From Arthrinium phaeospermum (Eukaryota; Ascomycota; Sordariomycetes; Amphisphaeriales; Apiosporaceae), in NCBI GenBank assembly GCA_006503535.1, contig QYRS01000002.1, forward strand, positions 1-64,000: 64,000 nucleotides of DNA. Direction: 5' to 3'. Below, one piece after another: positions 1-12,366 of this stretch. The notes beneath the pieces are model-generated. The model was not told where the DNA came from, searched no databases, and worked only from the letters and a program-made list of their open reading frames with translations. Position 1 is the first letter of the stretch; every line of letters starts with the position of its first letter. A program made the translations under genes and the position numbers.

Positions 1-123
1 CTAACCCTAACCCTAACCCTAACCCTAACCTAACCCTAACCCTAACCCTAACCTAACCCTAACCTAACCCTAACCCTAACCTAACCCTAACCCTAACCCT
101 AACCCTAACCCTAACCCTAACCC
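1..123. repeat. Telomeric repeat tract, (CCCTAA)n
   Basis: The window opens with about twenty uninterrupted copies of CCCTAA, the C-rich strand of the TTAGGG telomere repeat used by most filamentous fungi. This marks the left chromosome end. Four units are shortened to CCTAA (near 29, 52, 63 and 80), and all lie in the outer two thirds. The last 40 bases are perfect hexamers and stop at CCCTT around 121-125, where unique subtelomeric sequence starts. Confidence 0.98.
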
Positions 124-3100
124 TTCCACGCCTGCGCTCGCGCTCGCTCGCTTCCTTTGCTTTCGCATCCGCACTCTGCTCCGCCGCGCCTCGCTTCCTT
201 CCTTACCTTCACGCTCTCCACGCGCTGCCGCCACCACCGCCGCGCTCGCTTCCTTTGCTTTCGCATCCGCGCCTGCACTGCTGTCTCGCGCTCTCTACGC
301 GTTCCACTCCGCCGTCTCGCTTCCTTCTGTTCTCACGCTGCTCTCTTCCGCACTTTCATATCTCTGCTTCGCTTCCTCTCGCTTCCTTTCGCTGCCTTCT
401 CCTCGCCGCTTCTCCCATCCTTGCACTTCGCGTTCTACCTATCTGCTCCGCCTGCCTCGACGGCGAGCGGTTAGCTGGGGGGCGGCGACGGGAACGGACG
501 GGCGGACGGGTTAGGTTGGGGCCAGGGTGTGGGTGATCGTGAGGGACGCTGCTGTTTGTAATATCGCGAGTGAGCTTGCACTTCGATTCGAAATGCTCTG
601 GGAGTGCGGTTGACTTGTCGGGTTCTTCCGTCCTTTCGGTTTTCGCTCGGTGATGCGCAAGATGCCCGGTGACTCGTAATCCCTCACTGTCCATCCATTG
701 CATCGATGCGACAGACGTGCTCGTTGCGGTTCTCCGAAGTCGTCACGTCGGCATGTCCAGATTTCCATTGCTGTTTTCCCCGTCAATCGGTGGCATCCTG
801 GCGTGGTCGGTGTTGTCGCAAGTCAGCTTTTCGTTAGTGAAGTTGGCGGTGTGGTTGCACATGGTTGGGCTGAGTCCCTTGGTCGTTTCAATTGCGAAGT
901 CTCCTTTCTGCGCGTGGGCGGTCAAGCTGGGCAGTACCCGTCGTGCCCCCTGCGTCACCATGTTCATGTCAATTGAATCTCTTCCCAATGGGTTGAGCGA
1001 CGGAATAGAACTGACGGTGGATTTGTTTTCAACTTTGCTTTGTTCGTCTGTTGGATTCGCGAAGGTGCACATGTCGATTGGTGAAGCTGAGGCTAGGTTC
1101 ACGTTTACAGCTCTCAATCCAATGCCAACTGAGACTCTTGGAAACTGGTTTCTGCAATTGTCCTTTTCAACTTGAAGTTTAAGCTGCCCAAGGTGAAGTC
1201 TCAAGCTGTGGTTCACCATCTTTGGATTCATCTTATTGGAAAGGCACCTATTCTTTCTTATTAAAGGCAGTGCTGTGACCCGCATAATATATTTGAATGG
1301 ATAACGGTGCAGCCAGTACGAAGCTCTGGTGCCCTAGCCTGGTCTCGGAACTCGTATATCAATCCCAACAGCAGGCATCGGTTTCCGTCTACCATGTTCG
1401 CAAGTTCGGTGCTCAACTTCGCTGGCTGTGATTCCATCAGTTAGAATCGTGTACTGACACCACGGTAAGTTGTCTTCCACCTCATCTCGAAATCGAGAAT
1501 CAAGATACATGTTTTCAGGCAATGGAAAGTCTGGCATCCTAGTGTTGAGAATCCGAAGATAGCAAGTGTCCAGCTGGAAGATCATAAGCGAGCCCTCTCC
1601 TGGGTTCGTGGTACCTTTCACCATCTCAGATTCCCTTAGATGTGTAGATATGCAACAATTCACCAGAAGCTCACTTTCGGTTTGATGGTGAGCGACGAGT
1701 ATGATCCGTTTCATCTTCTTTGCAATCATCGACACGTGTTATGCATTTGATCATTCGTATCGTTTCCAATGCCGCCACCAATGTTGAAAACGCGTGGACT
1801 GGGCCTGGTTTCGCCGTCAACCACCTGATGCACTTACAGGGCAAAGGCGAGGGAGCACCTGGTTGATGCCCGTTCCATTGGCTATCGTGGCAACTATTCT
1901 GCGGGCCTGGGTACGGCTAAGACGCTTCCATCATGTGGAATTGGCGATAGTGACCAGTGTGCAGAGCCTGGTTCATCACCTGATCATGAGCTTCGGGGGT
2001 GATATGTCCTCAAATGTCTTGACCGGGTTGTGAAAAGCAGATGTTCAAGCCAACATTCGCTGGTCTGGCTCTTCTTTCAAGAAGACATCGGCCAACCAAC
2101 TTGTCACCTTCCATCTTTGACGGTAGATGCTCGGATCGTCCTGACTGCTGCAACCTTCCTGCTTGTCCAGTCTTCTCCCTTCACAGTACCAGAGGCATGC
2201 TTGGCCGAGAAGACGTCACTGTGAGATGCGATACCATATCCCACTGCCCGTAACTCTCTTCGGCGTTGGCCAAGCTCTTGTCGGCGATTTCTCTGATTTC
2301 CGTGGCGCTGCACTGAGGACAATCCTTGTTTTCTAAGGTTATGATGAAACCGACGTCGTGATGAACTTGCGATCTACACTCGAAGTCCCTCTTCCCATTT
2401 TAAAATGGTTGCTTTATAACGGATCGCTCCCACGGTCTCTGGTGTCCAGGTTACTTTCCATTGACACACGAGATGGTGACGCCGGGGGACTTGGGATTGC
2501 AATTTTACTGAGAAATCAGGGCGAATGCTAGATGTATGCCTATCCTGCTTGGTTCTCGACGCTATCCTGGCGATGAACAAGAGTCAGATGTAGGCAGTGC
2601 CGTATAGGGCAGTGCATTGGCATCCGACGAACAGTTGACCTCCGAGTCCCTGAAACGGCGCCCAACATGAAAATATCAGTGGCGACATGTAGATTCGTCT
2701 TGCTACCACACAAATTCAAGAGATCACCAGAGCCAATGGAAAAGAGAACAAGAAGCCAGGACTCTTCTCGGACCAATACAGTTTCCGGAATGCGATGTGA
2801 CGCCTTCTTGCCCTTAAGTACAGTCGTGGCCACATTGGGATGCCCCAGGTTAACCGCTGTCATGGCCGTCTTCAGCACTTCGGCAACGTTTGTCGGTTTT
2901 AATGTCTCGGCTAATATACATCTGAATGCTGACAGCTAGCAAGCAAACCACAATGTCAATGCTGCCCAAAAGAATCCAGACTCGAGCAAGCCAGTTCTCT
3001 CCATGCTCGCAAACCGCCAAGGGACTGCTCTTTCTAAGGGGTACCAACTAGACCAGACGATTCAATTGTAATATTGGCGTTAGATCACCAGTACACAACA

Positions 3101-5296
3101 CTTCAAGGCTGTCCCGGTCTCCGTGCCATGGTGTTGGGTTGCCTTGTTCAGCGGACAAAGCCTGGGATTGGAAGGAAAGGATACGGTGCTCTCGATGAGT
3201 TCTATTTGGATCATTGCCACGAGACCCGAGACAACCTCGGATTGACCCAGGCTTGTAGATTGCTCACCACTACTGGAGATTTCAAGGGCGATGCTTTCGA
3301 GCAACTGTAATATAGTCTGGTTGCACATAGAAGCAGGGCTCAGTGTCATATTCCAGCACGTTCACTTGGAAAGGGCGCCTCCTGGACCGCTTAGCCAGAG
3401 GATGGTCGTTGGGTGATGGTGTAGCCCAGCTGCTGAGTCTCCCAACCTTGGGAAATCTCAGGACAAAGCAGCAGATCACTCGTTGGAGAGCTCAGGTAAG
3501 CTAGATGACGGGCCGGTTGCCTGATGATACGGCTGCCGTGAGAATGAATTTGCTGCTGCAAGGGGCCCCAGAGTTGCCTAGATCCGGACTCACTGGTATC
3601 AACTATATTCTCGCTCCATCGCAGAATCAGCTCTGCGTTATCTCCAAATCTCTCATGGGCCAACGCGCAGAGTCAGGTTCGAACCAACGGTTGCGCAGTT
3701 TCCATTGGCAGCTAGAACTTCGGTAAACCAGGATCGACAGGATCTTTACACCCTAGAGTAAACTGCATCACGGAGGAAGGTGTAGATGCGAAACTCTTTG
3801 AAGTGCATTGGTAGTTATCCACTAGATTCCCTGATTCGAAAACGCCAAACTGCTGATACAGAACTGAACATCAGTCCCGGAACATCACCCGACACGTCAG
3901 AAACGAATGACTGTCCCTTCTCGTACATGATAGCAACACATACGGAGCATGATCTAAAGGACGATGGACGCTCATGGGAATCACATGCTGCGACGTTGGC
4001 TGTCTCCATGGAATGCAGAGCAGTATCCAACTGTAATGACGCCGTGGTGACTTGATGCCCATTCGTTTCTAGTACTTAGAGCCATGGTCAATATGCCGCC
4101 GACACATCGCCGCCGGCTACACATGCGGATGCCACAGCCTGATGTCTCGAATCCTGGGACTGTGAGTCAAACAGCACCAGTGGAAATGAGGTAATGTGTT
4201 CGGGCAGGTGGCTTTGAATACTGGAAATGTCAGCATTGCCTGAGAGACTGGCCAACCTGAGAGCCGCTGCTGATCCGATGCACTCCATGACACACTGAGG
4301 GGCTGGACACACTGTAGCTATTCCACGGTCGAGGCAGATCCAAGTGCATCTTCTCTCATGTCAAGAAAACCAGTGCACCCTCACATGATGCCGTGTATTA
4401 AGCGTCAACCAACCGTTTTGCCAATGCATGCTGGACAAACTACTCAATCACAAATATTCTTCGAGGTATCTGTTCCTGGATTTATCATGCAATCAATTGC
4501 AAACGACACTTGGAAGAATGCTATGGGAAATCGTGGAGTTGCTTGCTGTCTGCATTGGCGGGTGGCGGGTGCTGCTCCAGCTTGCAGTTTGACTTAGACG
4601 ATTTCAAATTCCAAGCTGGGTCTGGGCTTGCGCCTGCCCAGCGCTGCCACACGCCACACGCGCCACGGGCACGGCCACCCACCACAACTGGGCGCTGCCT
4701 GGCATTTGGACTTGGAAGATTTCAATTGACTTTCGATGGTTCGCGCCTGCGATGCACCACGGCGATGCAGTGCTGTGCCCCAAGACGATGCACCCCGATG
4801 CACCCCGACGCGGCCTGGTGAAATGCACCCAATCAATGCATACATAGTTTTGATTCAATAGATGTTCAGATACATGTTCAATTGGTTTCCGAATTGAGCA
4901 TTCTATATTGCCAAAGTTGTGTCAGCGAGTCGCATCTGGTGCAACCGTGGGACTTGGACGAATTCCAGAATCCATCTCAATTCTGCCAAGTCCAATCGCT
5001 GGCCCGCCGTTGCCAGAGCTTGCGCAGGTACCCGGATGGCCCCCACGTGGGTTTGGCGGGCGCCCCAAGCTAGACCACGTGCCAGCGCGGGGTTGATGCC
5101 TGTACATACAGCAAGTCTTCGAACTCCAGCTCCAGTCTCCCTCTCTCCATCCTCCATCCACATCCGGCATCACCATCGTCATTTTGATTTCCACGCTGCT
5201 CCTCCGCGCGTTGCCTCTTGCCCACTGCGTCTTCTCGCGTGGTGCTCTGACACGTTGCGTCTGGTCGACGTTGCTTTCTCGCTTGCTTTCCCGCTT
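124..5296. other. Gene-free subtelomeric sequence
   Basis: I see no gene here. Open frames are short, overlap on both strands and match no family. The first 350 bases are strongly pyrimidine-rich and carry degenerate copies of a CTCGCTTCCTT-like word. Between about 4590 and 4975 a word resembling GACTTRGANGATTTCAA occurs three times (near 4590, 4707 and 4949), which suggests an old duplicated segment. Base composition is ordinary, with no strongly AT-rich block of the kind left by repeat-induced point mutation. Confidence 0.6.
145..270. repeat. 28-bp direct repeat beside the telomere
   Basis: An identical 28-base pyrimidine-rich word lies at 145-172 and 243-270 (98 bp period). Shorter relatives beginning CTCGCTTCCTT occur near 189, 313 and 375. 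This looks like a decayed tandem array directly inside the telomere. Confidence 0.85.
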
Positions 5297-5621
5297 GATT
5301 TCGTGTCTGCTTCCTTGACTTCGAGTTTGCCTTTACATTTCATTTCGAGCTTGATTTCCCATCTGTCTTCGAGTCTGCTTCACTTCATTTCGAGCCTGAT
5401 TTCCATCTGATTTCCCATCTGATTTCGAGTCTGGTTTCTTTGATTTCGAGTCTGCTTCACTTCATTTCGAGTTTGGCTTCCCATCTGATTTCGAGTCTGG
5501 TTTCCGTTGATTTCGAGTCTGGTTTCCTTTCATTTCGAGTCTGTCTTCACTTCATTTCGAGTCTGCTTTCCTTGATTTCGAGTTTGGCTTCCCTTTGATT
5601 TCGAGTTTGATTTCCCATCTG
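5297..5621. repeat. Subtelomeric minisatellite, 21-24 bp unit
   Basis: About fourteen degenerate tandem units share the core ATTTCGAGTYTG followed by a pyrimidine-rich spacer such as GTTTCCTTTG or CTTCACTTC. Unit length varies from 21 to 24 bases. The whole array is pyrimidine-rich on the + strand. An isolated relative (CATTTCGAATATG) lies near 5818. No open frame of interest is associated with it. Confidence 0.9.
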
Positions 5622-7690
5622 CTTGGTTGCCCGTTCGCACGCACGCTCGCTCGCTCGTCTGCCTTTGCCATTCCATTGCTTCGTTGCTGTTCGCTCGCAT
5701 GTCCGCACGCATGTTGGCATGTTCGCTTGTTTGCTGGTTCTTTGCTTTCCGGTGGTGGTGTCGGGCCCTCCTCTTCTTCTTCTCAATCTTTGCCATTCCC
5801 GTCCCCCATTTTCTCTTTCATTTCGAATATGATGGTGGTCCTCGAGACCATCGATGGTAAGACCAAGGGTTGCGACCGTGTGACAGCTGTCCGGTCGCAA
5901 CCCGCAATCTCCAATCCATTGACAATTGAACTTGACGCTGACACTTCGCAGGTCCGATGGCTCGAGCCGACGACACGATCCGACTGCTCTCGAAGCTTCA
6001 ATCGCCTGCCCATTCCCTTTCCCCTCTCGATCGGCCGTCGCTGTCCTCGGCGCTCCATGCCTTCAGCACCCCATTCCATAGCATACACTACCTTCAGCTA
6101 GCTACCTCAATCCACATCTCTCTGCATCTCCCTGTGTCCCGGTGATCCGCTGTCCCGCTGCCTGTTTCGATGTCTGTTCCCGTTCTCTGTCAGATCCGAC
6201 CCTGCTAACTGTCTCCGACTTCCTGCTCGCTGTCAATCAGCTGAGCAAACTGCTTGACACTCGACTGACTCTCGACATCCTGCTCTGGATCTCACTCAGT
6301 TGGTTGACTCCCCTCCTCCTTGGCCTTGAATGATTGAAGCTGACTTCTGCTGGTACAGTCCTCCGTGTGCTCGGAGCTACAATCTCGTCCGACACTTCGA
6401 CCGACTTCTGCCACGACCGAACGCTCCAGCGGAGGGTGGCTGCCAAACCGATGCCCACCCCATCTCCTCTACACACACACACACACACTGGCCAGGTTAC
6501 TGCGCCAAGTTGGCCACCCCATACACGTGGAAGTGTCGGTCGGCACTCTCCAACACCAGCCTTGTCCCGCAAGACCAGCGGTCCAGCTTCGTGGCCCAAC
6601 AGTCTCGAGCACGTCGGTCTGCTGTCTTGCTGACCTGCGAGGCGCAGCCCTCTCCCCAACACCCTGAACATCTTGGACAACTGACTTGGTCACCTAGGTG
6701 TCATTGTCCTGCTGCCTGCCATGCTGCCACCACCCTTCATCTTCTACTCTCTCCTGTCCTGCTGCCCGCTGGCTGGCGTCCCAATGCCACCACCGCCTCT
6801 CCCCTCTGCTCCACCTCATCGCCACCATGTCCGCTTTCCAGCCTGAGGCGTGCGCTCTCGAGCGAACCACCACGAACTTCTCTGGACGCTTGGATCCGAA
6901 CGGTCCCCTCACCAGGAACCGCCTTTGCGTTCAAACTGTCTGGCAAGAGGCGCCCTGGGCGAGCCAAGCATCTTCGGGCGCTTGTCTTGTGCTTTCCCGA
7001 TTCCCGCAACACAGCCTCTCATCACCATGCTTCTCGGCTGTCCGCCACCAGCACCTGCCGCTGTTTCGGTCAATCGACACCACACCCTGCTGCCAGCCCA
7101 TCATGAAGCACTTCTCTTCCCACCATGGCACCCCCGTCTCTTCCGCGCCGTCCTTGATATTGAGTCCCTCTGCTGCACCGTCCACTCCACACACCATCCC
7201 AAGACTTTCCTCCCATCCTTCCTGTCGCGCTCTCTTCTTCGGCGCTGGTCTCTGCACCCTCCATGCCGGACGCCCCATCGCAGTCTCGTTTTGTCAAGTG
7301 CAACCGGCAATTCTGCGCCCACACCAGGTGGCCGAGCTCATTCTGAACAACATCTTCTTTCACAGCACCCATGCCCAGCACAGCTCGCTGGACCGTTGTC
7401 ACCGCCCTCTCAGATCCCCTGATCCCATCAACTGTTTTCTTTTCTTACCCGAGAGCAAGGCCGACCTCATCACTGAGTCTGCTCGTGACCTCGAGTCCTG
7501 GGTCTCCTGCAGTGCTTGGGCCTCAGCCCCCTTTTGAAGTCAATGCCGCGACTCTACGCGAGACTTTGGCTGGGTGCTCAGCAGCCGGGTGCTCAGCAAC
7601 CGGCTTGCCTGATTCGAGTTGCTGTGAAGTGTTGATCTGGGTTGGGATGGGATGGGAGGACCGGCATGAGACTTCGGGTGACGATACATG
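5622..7690. other. Pyrimidine-rich subtelomeric stretch without a supported gene
   Basis: The + strand is rich in C and T and poor in stop trinucleotides. Three + strand frames are therefore open at once (6330-7106, 6698-7537, 6850-7422). Their translations are low-complexity Ser/Pro/Cys/His sequences with no recognisable domain. I treat them as a composition artefact. A (AC)n microsatellite lies near 6470-6489. A short tandem duplication of GGGTGCTCAGCARCC lies near 7573-7602. Confidence 0.55.
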
Positions 7691-10600
7691 GTAGATACAT
7701 GGCCACTGCATGGTTGCTGCGCGGTGCTGGGTAGGTATGTTTGGGACTGGGGACAGGCATTGCTTGGTGGCTTTTAACATGTAGATATTAATACGAACGA
7801 TAGCCTCGAGCCATGTTTGCATGGTTCCAAGAAACAATCTTCCACAAGACTTCATGTATTCGTCCCGATTGTGCAAGTACACCGCGTGTCACTCTCATCA
7901 CATATCCGAGGAATTTCGACTGATTCCCGAGCCGTTCTAGATGCGCAAGGCCCCGCGTAGTATCCCACTATGCCAGCCGCTATTCAACACATTGTGAGTC
8001 TGGTGTCCACGCTCGAGCTGCCTGGTGATGGACCCGGCCTTCTTGAAGTCGTATGCTCTACTCGAACTAAGGACCTCGCTGAAAGCCTATCGCGGGGACC
8101 CCTGGTAACATCTCAAAATGTAAATGCCGTCTGTTCTCTATCCCCATTGCCCAGCCTATGCTATGCTGAATTCCATCTCGGTGAACATGGCCCTACTGCA
8201 TTGGTAGCCCGGACCACTCTGAAGAGACATAGAAGTCTGCGCCAGCCGATAATGTGCAAAGTAGAAGTAGAGATTGATGCAGTTGGGTAAACCTGGAAAA
8301 GGCTGGGATTGGGTATCATTGGAAATCAATGTTGGGGGAAACCGAGTAACCAATGTGAGCTCATCTAGACCCGTGCCCAGTTTGCACTGGCTACACCCTT
8401 GCCATGACGAAGCTTCAGCTTTCCGTTCACCTCCTTGAATCTGATGTGGAAAGGCAACTGCTGCTAAGAACTCACACCCGGATCCCTCTACATTGGACCT
8501 GCATCACCGTTGCTACTCGCTGCTGTGTCAGGCTACAGGGCCATTGTGCAGTAAGTTGCAGTCGCCCAAGCCTTGCTCCGTTTAAAGAGACCACTATCGT
8601 GAGCCAAAGCCATCCTCATCCCTCTGCTGGCTTCCGTGGTCAGCTGTAGGGAATGTTGCAAAAGTGGACGCCTTGCTGAAGACCAACCTAGAACAGATGT
8701 CGAGTTCACCTGTTTCAGGGCCCTCGCCCCTTTTCCAAACCCATGATCAGCAATAAAGCAGTGACCGTTCGTATACCGAAAGGAGGTGTACCAAAAACCA
8801 AAAGACCAAGTCAGCTAAACGCGACCCGAGCTACGCTGACAGTAGGATGCTATGCTCACTAAGGGCTCCCGAACATCTTTGCCAACCCAACACCACTTTC
8901 AAGAGATGTGAACATGATTGCCTCTATGATAAGAACAGATTTCCCGACTTTGAAACGACGAAAGGAGGAACACACTTACAAAATTGTGAATTGCTTGCAA
9001 TGCTTCACCAACAGCTTCCCACGCCCGAAGGAGATGCCGCACATGCTAGGAGAGATGCAGCTGTAAGACGGGTTCCAACGCTTCGGATACCTTGCAGTCA
9101 CCAATCTATGAACGTATCACCACGGGCCTATCTGTCTAATTCAACTTTGTTGTTATGGAAATAGATGCAAGTGGTGTTTTGTATCTGGCATGCACAAAGC
9201 AGTCTGTCAACTCTAGTCAAGGTTGATTCCCGCGGGTGTTAAAGATGCTGCTTGGGGATAAGCGGAGCTGGAGCCATTACGGCTGCCATACTGGCGGCTG
9301 CTTGCTGATATCTAAGCAAGATGACGCAGGTCCAGTGCATATATCTTGGAAATAGCAATCGTTGAGTGCGAAGGACAAGTCTTGTGCTTTCTATGGACCG
9401 ATACTTAGTCAACGCTTTGCTCCATCAGGCTCGCAGCAATGTAAAAAGCAGCGCCGAGAGTTGAGCCGTAAGCACAGTTCATTCGTGTTGCTTTATTTAA
9501 CGTTCCACCAGTATGATGCTTAGATCCATGCATCTTAAGGTGCCAGCAAAGTCGCTTGCTCCAAGTGAGCGACGTGTACTTGACCAAGACTGTTCTCAAG
9601 GAATATACCGACTCACTCCGCTTCATTGTCGACGCGGTCACAGGCAGTCACCCTGAATATCCGAATCTGCCTGCACCAACTTCTCGGGGAATCATGTAAC
9701 GGCTAGGAGGCTCTCACGCCAACACCATCGTAGAGAAGAAATCAGAGAGCTGTAGAAGCCTTGCAGACGATGGGTAAGTGGGCTGTCCCTTTGCGAGTAT
9801 GGCTATGTTCACGTATATTGCAACCTTGATAGACTTATCTAAAAGAACCTCGAACGGCGTAGCTGTCGAGACCGGCCCTTTTGGTGATATTCTCCTGGTA
9901 CGCATTGGTAGCGCGGAAGAGGCGAGGTTGCAGCGGGGACGCCGGCGCTGTAGGTGCTACACCAGATATCGACAGTACTGCACCTGGTGCTGAAAGGGGC
10001 GCATGTTGCCAGTTCCGGAGGCGGTGATGGTGCTGTTGCTGGCGATCCCGGCACACCGGTTGCCGATGCTGGTGCCGGAGATACATTCTGGCCAGGGGTC
10101 AGGGGGTGCTCCCTGCTGCAGCTGGATGTAAGCCAAGGAGGGCTCCCAGTGGTGCCACCGGTGGGGGCCTCGATGGAGTCGAAGGGGATGCGCCAGCAGG
10201 GGCTCCGGGCGGTGCTCTAGATGGTTCTCAATGTGGTACATGAAACGGTATACCAAGCCCAAATCTCATACTACGGACATCCCATATAAGGCCTGCATAT
10301 CTAGACCAACTTAGCACCAGGCCAATCAAGCTATGTAGAGCTCAAGAATGCAAATGGATAGATGGAAAGGTACATGTGAATAGCAACGTTGATATGCAGC
10401 CCGAGGTCCGCGTGCTCGAGATACCTTTCCCTCAGGTAGCCGATGGCCTAGACATGTCTCCATCAAAGGGCATCCACTTTGACTTGAATGCTGTAGAGCG
10501 GACACTGGTTCCCCTGTTCTCAACGGAAATGGAAATTGTGAGCTGCGGGTCAACGCCATCATAGACACATCGTTTAGTTTGGCCAATACACAACCCGGAA

Positions 10601-11766
10601 TATCTCAGCCACTAGTGGTATCACTATACCAAACGAAGAAACAGTCGTACCAATGACTTTGGTGTTTCAAGGTCGAGTCCCTCTTGACCATGCAACATAT
10701 CAACACCACGCCCCCCCCCCCCCCCCCCCCCCTCCCCCGCGCCCGGCTATGGAGTCAGGTTCAAGTCACGAGACCTTCTACTTTCACGACAAGTGAAATG
10801 GACGAGTTTTCCATTCCAGACAGGCGCTTCCCTTAACCGATGGCTGCCATGATGACAGATGGGCCGCTCGCTAGGCTATGCTGAGCACCCTTGACCTTAT
10901 CCTCGCCGACGGATGTGTTCTAGAACGTGACGCTTCCCCGCCGAGTCTTATGCGGGCCACTGGCTACTTTGACGAGTACCGACTCGCCCCCCACACATAT
11001 GCCCGAAACTGATTCGCATTGGCGGCGCGGCCAGCGACATGTGAAGTGTTATTGGGCTCGCTAAACCAATACTCCACAAGTCTGGTCAACTCGAACGAGA
11101 GCGTTCCATAGTCTGGGGGTATCGCAACCCTGAGGGAGCACAGGCAGTAGAATGCAAGAAATCCAAGTGTCTATTGCAGATGCGCGACCGAATAGTATCG
11201 GGATCACTCGCGTATACGAAGAGAGGAATGCACGATGTCATGACTCAGCAGGCATGGATGCTTACTCGAGTGACACGACTCGACAGGCTCGCCTCGCGAC
11301 GGGACGGCATCCCTCTTCGCTAGCCGCTATGAGAGACTCCGACAGGTGCAACAAAGCAGATACGCGTCGAGAGTGACACACTTGGCTACATGATAGTTGA
11401 GGTAGACGCATACTGCAATTATTTCAGACTGGTTGTGTTGTCAGTACAAGTGCCAGGGGATGAGCGATGTGTGAGAAAGATGCTCATCTTCTTTTTGAAA
11501 AGGAAAGGAAACGGCTTAGTGAACTTCTTACCTTCGACTTTGATATACAAGTATAAATGAGTGCCCGATCTACTCTAACCTGTCTTTGACCGCCTATCAC
11601 AGCTTTGCGGAGCTCGCCGGCGGCTCACAGTGCACTCGCTTGTCCGAAGCGAGCTTTCATCTTCTACTGTTTTATTTCAATGTTTCTTCTCGACTTTCTC
11701 TTCACGCAGTAGTCCCTTGCCCCGCGTCACGCTCCAGTCTTTCCCTATGCCAGTTGTAGTAATCAT
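7691..11766. other. Gene-free subtelomeric sequence
   Basis: Only short, unrelated open frames are present and I recognise no protein, RNA gene or transposon terminus. The single notable item is the C homopolymer at 10711-10732. Confidence 0.55.
10711..10738. repeat. C22 homopolymer run
   Basis: Twenty-two consecutive C residues (10711-10732) are followed by T and five more C. It lies in gene-free subtelomeric sequence. The true length is uncertain because long homopolymers are poorly resolved by sequencing. Confidence 0.9.
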
Positions 11767-12366
11767 ATGAGCCCCATCTTCTTGTCGGCTGTGGTATCAT
11801 TGGGTTTGGTCTGGCTAGTCCGAAGAACCCCCGTCACACCTCCAGTAGGCCTTGACGGTTTCAGGAAGCGAGCGTAAGACTTTCTCCAACACTATGAGCA
11901 TGGCAGGACCGACACCGAGGGACCTGGATCTGTGTTCGGTAATAATACCTGGATCGAGAAGCTCACCATCACCGAGACCCTGGTTGTATCAGAGAAACTG
12001 ACAGTGTTGACCACGTCTACGATCTCCACAAGCTCAACTCAATATACCCGTGCTCCTCTCGTCACTGCGGTCCTTACCACGCGTGCCACGGCTCGCATCG
12101 TCCCCAGCCTGGATGCCAATCTCCCATTAGACTGTCTGCGAAACGACAACCCGGAAGTGAAAAGCGCAGATAGAATTGCACAAGCTCAGAGAGCCGTATG
12201 GTCAAGTCTGGAACTATCGTCTACGGAAAGTCGAGCGACATGGAAAACCCTTCTAAACAAGACCAGCAGGGGGCTTATAGTAGTCTTCAGTGAAATACAC
12301 AGACTCAAAGCTGGATACGTGTCATTCCACCGAGCTTCCCATCTTATTCAAAGTATGCAGTACTAA
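11767..12366 (+). pseudogene. Possible decayed short gene with one in-frame stop
   Basis: Starting at the ATG at 11767 the frame encodes a short hydrophobic N-terminus (MSPIFLSAVVSLGLVWLV), reaches TAA at 11875-11877, then stays open in the same frame to 12366. The whole would be about 199 codons with one internal stop. The later part is Thr/Ser-rich. I recognise no family. The stop could be a CAA-to-TAA transition. Alternatively a 33-bp GT-AG segment (11874-11906) would remove it in frame, but that is shorter than any other intron in the window. It may equally be chance. Confidence 0.25.

Noticed and set aside
3670..3695. tRNA T-arm-like word GGTTCGAACC
   Set aside because: The flanking bases do not form the T stem or any other tRNA arm on either strand.
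6330..7537. Three overlapping + strand open frames of 190-279 codons
   Set aside because: They are open together because the strand is C/T-rich and stop-poor. The translations are low-complexity and mutually exclusive, with no domain or convincing splice structure.
11874..11906. 33-bp intron in the possible short gene at 11767-12366
   Set aside because: It removes the stop in frame but is well below the 49-bp minimum of other introns here and has no branch point. An in-frame stop mutation is the simpler reading.
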